DNA of 58,388 nt from Chara braunii (Eukaryota; Streptophyta; Charophyceae; Charales; Characeae). A program made the position numbers and the translations under genes. The notes below the pieces were generated by a model. The model made no database searches. It saw only the letters and a program-made list of their open reading frames with translations, and was not told where the DNA came from. Every line of letters begins with the position of its first letter. Positions within the stretch are counted from its first letter, which is position 1. Positions 52,375 to 58,388 of this stretch are shown piece after piece. The DNA lies in the NCBI GenBank assembly GCA_003427395.1, contig BFEA01000112.1, positions 2,655,670 through 2,714,057 of the forward strand, in the 5' to 3' direction.

Positions 52375-52480
52375 AGTTATGGATCGTACGTCTGGGCCAA
52401 AGACACTCCTCCGTGCCAGCACAGATTCGAACCGGCGACGTTGGCACTCTGCCGCTCTATTACTGCAGCAGTTGGTCAGA
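52370..52480 (-). mobile_element. tRNA-derived SINE, copy B
   Basis: On the minus strand the B-box GGTTCGAATC is followed by a GGAGGAGTGTCTTTGGCCCAG body and a CCATAACTACTG tail, matching copy A at about 85%. The A-box part is more decayed. Confidence 0.6.
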
Positions 52481-52762
52481 TTCAGTCCTCTGGCCAGTTA
52501 CTGCGGTGACAACCCACTTACATAACTTCAACCCACTCATAAGTAACTTCTGTTAGATACTGTAGGTACCCCACGTCCGGTACCTTTTTTTTTCTTTTTT
52601 TGAACAGGCGGGCAGCCTTGAGCTACTGTCATCGAAGTGACTGAGCCAGAGTAATTAAAAGTTATTGGAATTTGAAAGAGGAAAAACAGGAGACGGTCTT
52701 GAGTTGTTGTCATCGAAATGACCGGCCCAAACTAATTCGTTTTTTTTTTTTTTTTTTTTTTT

Positions 52763-52964
52763 AGGAGGGAAAACACGGTCGTAGTTTGTCTTTCCCAATT
52801 GCCCTGCAGATTTAGGCAAGGTTCTGTGCACATTGAAAATAACGACGTGTTTTTTTTTTTTTGTTTTGTTTTTTTTAGGAGAAAAAAAACACGGTCGTAG
52901 TTTGTCTTTCCCATTGCCCTGCAGATTTAGGCAAGGTTCTGTGCACATTGAAAATAACGACGTC
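52763..52964. repeat. Duplicated 87-bp segment, each copy preceded by poly(T)
   Basis: CACGGTCGTAGTTTGTCTTTCC through GAAAATAACGACGT occurs at 52,774-52,848 and 52,890-52,963. Each copy is preceded by a T-rich run, as if two minus-strand A-tailed copies lie in tandem. Upstream, TCTTGAGTTGTTGTCATCGAA (52,697) repeats CCTTGAGCTACTGTCATCGAA (52,617). Confidence 0.85.
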
Positions 52965-53642
52965 TGGAAGTCGTGCGCAGCGGTAGCAGTGTTTGCAGCG
53001 TTTGCCTGCCTGCGCTTTATTGAAAGTTTTTTTTTTTTTCCCTTTCTTCAAAGACGTGTACCTGTTGTCATAAATTCGAATGCGGTCTTGACATCTTTCG
53101 GATCTCAGACTCCGTCGTTACCCTTCGACCATAGGACACGTGTCTGCCGTCCACGTCTGCAGAGACTTCATCGTTATTCTTTGGTCGAGGGTTTTGGATC
53201 TGGTGGCCAAGTCTGCAGCGCGTGGGCAATGAGGCAAAGTTCCTTGTTTGGGTCCACAGAGTCAGAAGGGGACGAGCATAAGTATAGTACACAGGTTCAC
53301 CGACGGGTCAACCTTATCTAAGTGTCAAATCTGAGCTCCAATTTCACTCCGCTGAGTCCGTGCGCTGGGTCTGTTCTGTTAAAAAGAGTCAAATCTGAGG
53401 TCCAATTTCACTCCGCTGAGTCCGGGCTCTGGCTCGAACCATGGTTGATAGAAGTCTGACTGCTGACAGAGTCTGATCTGAACAGTGGTCAAGTCTGGTT
53501 AGAGCAGTGAGTGAGTGAGTTGAATCTGGTCGAGTACTGACTCAGTCTCAGCCGAACGATGGTGAAGTCTTGTTTCTCTTTGCAGTCGAACTCAGGTTTT
53601 GCTTTTCAACAGTTCACAGGGGTTAGCGACTGGTTGGTCAAG
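52965..53642. other. No gene recognised; small duplication
   Basis: TCAAATCTGAGCTCCAATTTCACTCCGC is repeated at 53,326 and 53,389, followed by GTCTGATCTGAAC-type repeats. Frames here show no domain. Confidence 0.4.
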
Positions 53643-53745
53643 TTTTTTTTTGTTTTTTTTTTTTGTTTTTTTTTTTGTCAGAACATGGCCCATGCTAATC
53701 TTCTCTGTGTAGTTTCAATTTTAACAGATGTCGCGGAGGAGTTCA
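53643..53745 (-). pseudogene. U6 snRNA fragment 5 with A-rich tail
   Basis: The minus strand contains GACATCTGTTAAAATTGAAAC, CTACACAGAGAAGATTAGCATGGG (53,732-53,685), then a short GCCATGTTCTGAC and an A-rich tail (T-rich at 53,643-53,676). Only the 5' half of U6 is present, so the tail joins a truncated RNA or a U6/other chimera. The flanks GTTGGTCAAG and GTTCAGCAAG may be a decayed duplication. Confidence 0.75.
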
Positions 53746-54504
53746 GCAAGGACAGAGTCGAATCCAAGCAGTGATTATCAACCGTTGATCAGAGCAGATC
53801 AGATCTAATCAATGGATGAGATGTGATCAACATCTGGTGAGATCGTGATCAGATTGGATCCTAGCTGATCTGATCAAAGGTTTGATCACAGATGTAATTA
53901 ACCTCCGTCCGGTGTTTGGTCCTTACTCGCAGGCGTTAGCATAAGGGGTTCATACACAGCCTCCTGGTCATCTTGTTTTGCTTTTAATGTGTTTCTCCTG
54001 AAAATGTACAAGGAGCGCTCTTCGCTTTCGCCCCGCTACGGAGGAGCATTGAATTCAACATGGTGCAAAAGAAGACCACTGGTAGGAGGGGAATCAAATC
54101 TGGAGATGGCGGACAAGGAGGTCCGAAGCTTGAGGTTGAAGCGCTTGCCAGTGTTAAGACGTGTAGAGTCGAGAACAAAGATCGGGCAGCGTGCCAGGTA
54201 TTCGAAGGACCGGAAAGATGTATTTGTCAACAAGAGAAGAGCAGATGAACAGAGGGAGGGAGGGAATGAAGGAGGGAGGCAGAGAGCCCAGGAAGGAGGC
54301 AGAGAGGAGCTGACCTTCGCGCACCGAGTGGATGGTTCTGTTCTCCTATACCGAGGTCCTCTTTTCACATCGTCCCCATCGCGACCATCACATCCCCTCC
54401 ACCCCATGTCGATTGCGATTATTCTCTCCATGTCAGTACGATGATGTCATCGCGATTATTCTCTCCACATTGTCGCGAAGATTATCCCCTCCGTGTCGTC
54501 GCGA
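53746..54504. other. No gene recognised
   Basis: GATCA/GATCTGATC-rich sequence to 53,890, then an open frame (53,989-54,444) with charged, low-complexity character. Nothing identifiable. Confidence 0.35.
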
Positions 54505-54720
54505 TCATCATCTCCTCCATGTCATTGTGGTCATAGTCACCCCCATTCGAGCATCACTAAACTCTCCTTGGCGATCATCCCCTGCACGTCATCGTCATCA
54601 TGATTGTTCTCTCCACATTGTCGCGATGATTATCCCCTCCGCGTTGTCGCGATCATCATCTCCTCCATGTCATTGTGGTCATAGTCACCCGCATTCGAGC
54701 ATCATTAAACTCTCCTTGGC
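54505..54720. repeat. Tandem duplication of about 148 bp (ATCATCTCCTCCATGTCATTG)
   Basis: Two copies of CATCTCCTCCATGTCATTGTGG through ACTCTCCTTGGC (54,508 and 54,656), inside a longer CATCATC-rich stretch up to about 54,780. Confidence 0.85.
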
Positions 54721-55047
54721 CATGTAGTCGTCCGTATGATAATGATCATCATGATCATCATCTCACCATCATCACCATTTCCATCTTGCCGTCATCACAT
54801 TCTCTTCTGCGACGCCTTTCTCCACGTCTTTGCCTTTCCCTCCACCTGACCATTGCCACTGTCAACTTAGCGTGATCATCACCCCTTCCTCCAGCTCATC
54901 ATGATCACCAGCTGTGCGACAATGATGTTACGCTCGTCCACACGTCATCATCAAATCAACCCTCCAGAGCCCTACATGCCCTGCTCCGTCATATCCTCCT
55001 CCTCCGCACCATTCTCCTCATCATTGTCATCTTCACTGTTGTCCTCC

Positions 55048-55070
55048 CCCCTCTCCCCCCNCCCCCCCCC

Positions 55071-55134
<64 letters not shown>

Positions 55135-55175
55135 GTGTGCGTGCGCGTGTGTATGTATATGTGTGTGTGCGCGCG
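55048..55175. repeat. C-run, (CT)n and (GT)n microsatellite
   Basis: Poly(C) with an N at 55,061, then CT repeats to about 55,133, then GT/GC alternation. Confidence 0.95.
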
Positions 55176-55445
55176 CTTGTGTGTTGTTTATCCCCATGAT
55201 CTATTCCCTTAATTGCAAAGACCCCCTAACCAGAATGATTATGGCCTCTCCCTGTTGCACGTGCACTGTCAATCTGGTACACTGACTGGATGTTCTTTTC
55301 TTGTTTGTCTGCTTTTCTTGCACCTTTCTCCATCTACAAGTAACCATTTCCTCTGGTGATGCCGCACATGAAACATTCTGCAACTGCCATACTACTTGAA
55401 AGATATGGTTTCAAAAGCCAATAATTGTGCATCAAATGTGCATCC

Positions 55446-55775
55446 GGAGTCGTCTTGATTTCACGTCTTGATTTCACGTCTTGATTTCACGCCCAACATG
55501 CATACATGCAGATGCCGGTGGCAAAACAACTTACTCAAAGCAGAATCAGCAACAAGCTTGAGATGGCGTAGTGCGCCCACACAGAAAACATGCCGGAGTC
55601 GTCTTGATTTCACGTCCAACATGCTGGACCTAATCGTGCATCAAATTTGCATCCGGAGTCGTCTTGATTTCACGTCCAACATGCATACATGCAGATGCCG
55701 GTGGCAAAACATCTTACTCAAAGCAGAATCAGCAACAAGCTTGAGATGGCGCAGTGCGCCCACACAGAAAACTCA
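55446..55775. repeat. Tandem duplication of about 120 to 190 bp
   Basis: GGAGTCGTCTTGATTTCACG, ATGCATACATGCAGATGCCGG and TCAGCAACAAGCTTGAGATGG occur twice. GTCTTGATTTCAC alone occurs five times. Confidence 0.9.
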
Positions 55776-55989
55776 GGGATATGGCCTTCGGCCAGGAACT
55801 CGGCTGAAGACACTTTGTCACATCTTGCAGCTGTGGCATCTGAGCGCCACTCTGAAATTCCCACCAGAACACTGTATCCACCATCAGACACACTCACACA
55901 GACGTATGCATACAACACTCGGATCTACCCTGAATGTCTGCACTCACACACACTGTCTTCTATCTCCTATCTTCTATCTTCTACACACG

Positions 55990-56180
55990 GGCGGCTATGG
56001 CTGCATTCATCTTCCTCCTCCCAGTGTCTATGGCCGCCGTCATCTTCCTCCTCCTAGCGGCCATGGCCGCTCTCGTCGTCCTCCTCCTCCTTCCTCCTCC
56101 TAGTGGCTATGGCCGCCGTCGTCTTCCTCCTCCTAGCAGCTATGGCCGCTCTGGTCTTTGTCCTCCTAGGGGCTATGGCC
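55990..56180. repeat. 45-bp repeats (GGCTATGGCCGC...CTTCCTCCTCCTAG)
   Basis: Four to five degenerate units of CTATGGCCGC(C/T)GTC followed by TTCCTCCTCCTAG. Open frames through it are repeat-driven. Confidence 0.8.
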
Positions 56181-57999
56181 GCTTGCCCTCCTCAACCCGG
56201 CCTCTCCTGTCGACCACCCGTGACTCAACACACAAGTCACTCAATCAGCACTTCCGCGTAGTTTGTCTCAGAATGAGTCCATGACTGATCGCTGCCTCTT
56301 TATTTATACTGTTTCGTTTCATGGTCTGGGCCTGCCCGATGTCCCCGGCCCTCAAGGTGTGCAGTCCCACTCTGGTACTTCGATGCAAAACGGACTGGAC
56401 TGAGGCCTTTTCATGTGCCCGTTCGGCGTTGACTTGGGACTCTTGACTTTCAGAGATTTGACGAGCTGTCTCTACTGACTTCGAGAGGTCAAGTCGACTC
56501 TTTGAGACCTAACCTAGCCACGACCAACTGACCTTTCAGAGGACGTACTATGGCCAGTTGACTTTTCGAAAGGTCAACGGTAAACTTGCGTTTTTGGGAC
56601 ACCTACAGACGACCCTAAAACTTCTAAACAATAGACGTATGGATCAAATCCACACGACCCCGGCTTCACACTCAAGGCATTTATACACGGGTTTGGGGAC
56701 AGGTCGTGGGTTCAAGGCACACGGGGTCGACGAACAACGCAAACGTACCGTACACTGGGCTGGGGAAAGTCTGGGGATCAGGCCCCAGTATCTGCAATTG
56801 TTGGACGAACTGTGTGAAACCCTTTCAAATGTGTGTGTGCATGAGTGAGCAATTCACCCGAAGCACTGTTCCAAGAATGCCAGCAGCATTTAAAGAATGG
56901 ATGCGCCGAAAATCCAACAGAATAGGCTGCGTCCTGTTCTGTCCTTGCTTCACTTCTCAGTTATTGGAGAGCGCCATCACAATGATCACCGTCCTTTTTT
57001 CCTGTCTTTCTCGACCAATTTCTCCTCCTCCTCCCCCTCCTTCTCCGTCTGTTCCCCTCGGCAATCCCCATCCTTCTTCACCATGTCCTCCTCCCCCTCC
57101 CCTCTGTCAGCCTCCTCTCTGATCTGCTGCCTCCTGCCCTGTCAGCACCCGCCTCCTTTGCCGGCTCTCTCATCCCACACCACCTCCTCCCATCATCGCG
57201 GCGTTGGTCTCTCATTACTGCACTCCCTGCCCTGCACAGCCCCTTCCTGGTTTGCCACCTTCGCTCCTGCCCCCATCACTCCGCGCCCTTTACCCCTGCC
57301 ACGTCCAGAGCCTTCTCGCGCGCCACCACCTCCCTCCACATCCCCCTCCCCCTACTCCACCTCCTCCTCCCCATTCTACTCACCATCCTCCTCCTGTTCC
57401 CTTTCTTCATCCTGCCTGGCACAACCACCAAAGCGGCACTGTTTCCCAAGACAGTGAAGGAAGCGACTCTGCTGTCACTGCCATAACGAAGCAACCACTG
57501 GGGGGCGTGTAAACTTTGTGCCAGTCTTGTCTGAAGTGCACGCATCTTACCATAATTTTTTGAAAGCGAGGCCTTGTAAATCCTGGTCTGGAATCTGAAG
57601 ACAAAACTCTCGACTGAAGTCCAAGGAATTTTGCCCCAGTAATCCGTTTGATCGTTTAAATACATTCTACTCATATTTCAATTGACAAGTATTACATAAA
57701 TCCTAAGTCTCCAATTAAGTGGGGCTTATCAGAGAATCCTCTTCCTATCCAACGTATATATAGCTTGGCTAGCCTACCTCTTTCTCTGGTGTCGATCCAG
57801 GCGCGTTAGCGGAATTTCCCAGTTTCGAAGTGCACCCAAAATAAATAAATAAATAAATAAAAATCCAGTGCTGGGTGTGCCATGTCAACTCTTCGACAGA
57901 TTGGCTTGCCCTAGCTTCGGCCTGGCCTGTCCTGGCCTGGGCCTGTGCCCTTCCCGACAGGATGCCATTTTGGCCTCACATGAGGACCACTGCCTGTGC
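56181..57999. other. No gene recognised; CT-rich central part
   Basis: Holds a TCAAGTCGAC/GTCGACTTGA-type small inverted pattern near 56,450-56,580, a C/T-rich stretch (57,000-57,430) and an (AAAT)n run at 57,841. A TATATATAG at 57,757 follows a CCAAT at 57,711, but no gene follows. Confidence 0.35.
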
Positions 58000-58120
58000 C
58001 CAGTGAGAAAATACTGAAATATCCAACCACAACTGATGACTCGTGAGAGGAGTGAGTAGTGGCATACACAAGTGGTTTCTCACTGAGTCAGTTGTGGTTG
58101 GATATTATTTCAGTGGTTTC
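58000..58120. mobile_element. Foldback element near the right edge
   Basis: CAGTGAGAAAATACTGAAATATCC...AACCACAACTGA (58,000) is the inverted complement of TCAGTTGTGGTTGGATATT..TTTCAGTGG..TCTCACTG (58,090-58,125). The right arm is partly duplicated to 58,165. GTAAAGCCGGGT repeats follow. The window ends in poly(A) (58,369-58,388). Confidence 0.6.
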
Positions 58121-58388
58121 TCACTGGGTCAGTTGTGGTTGAATAATATTTTCAATGGTTTCTCAGCCGAAGCCGGGTAAAGCCGGGTAAGGGCCCTGGG
58201 GTAAAGCCGGGTGAGGGCCCTGATATGTCAATCTTCCTGTACAAACTTCCATATGGGATGTTAGGCCCGGTTCCCAGCATGTGCTGATCCCCACGAATAG
58301 ATTGAAACCTTGGTGTTCTAAAATGAAAAAAAGGAAGGGAAACAAAAAGAGAAAAAACTAGTCAAAAGAGAAAAAAAAAAAAAAAAAA

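Noticed and set aside
57700-57790. Promoter with CCAAT and TATATATAG
   Set aside because: No gene is recognisable downstream to the window end, and such strings are common in A/T-rich DNA.

Overview
The window looks like nuclear DNA of a streptophyte (green-plant lineage). The best host gene is a plant-type nuclear cap-binding protein CBP80, and the rest is a repeat-dense landscape of (GA)n/(CT)n microsatellites, poly(A)/poly(T) tracts, small foldback elements, retroelements and a Helitron end. The sparse, microsatellite-rich layout would fit a charophycean alga such as Chara, but that species guess is inference. Seven isolated N positions, several flanked by near-identical duplications, mark assembly joins.

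Layout. 1-6 kb is packed with short foldback elements of at least four families, tRNA-like SINE heads and two U6 snRNA retrocopies. 6.4-7.2 kb carries a small Cys/His-rich (CHORD-like) ORF with E2F/G-box motifs in its 5' part. 8-17 kb is repeats, more foldbacks, a phased array of seven CACGTG boxes and microsatellites. 17.35-22.82 kb is a broken LINE with a 12-bp target duplication and an A-rich tail.

23.4-33.4 kb is an unusual palindrome island. It holds a small foldback (23.45-23.71 kb), a 5.8-kb diverged palindrome (24.38-30.22 kb) with the same apex sequence as the small one, and a Helitron-like insertion in its left arm that carries a broken gene fragment. It also holds three separate tandem hairpin arrays (24.6-25.2, 30.3-31.1 and 32.7-33.35 kb) whose stems differ from unit to unit yet stay self-complementary, and a 90-bp inverted-repeat pair around 1.1 kb.

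35.2-41.8 kb is a decayed minus-strand Ty3/gypsy retrotransposon (gag, protease, RT/RNase H and integrase in the usual order, with a primer-binding site). 47.36-51.04 kb is an uninterrupted CBP80 ORF with a charged N-terminal extension, flanked on both sides by (GA)n tracts. 52-58 kb is SINEs, duplications, microsatellites and a terminal foldback.

Only two host genes are supported (CBP80 firmly, the CHORD-like ORF moderately). Apart from the retroelement proteins, nothing suggests a pathway or operon. At least five U6-derived segments, two with clear target-site duplications, show that U6 RNA is repeatedly retroposed in this genome, probably by LINE machinery.
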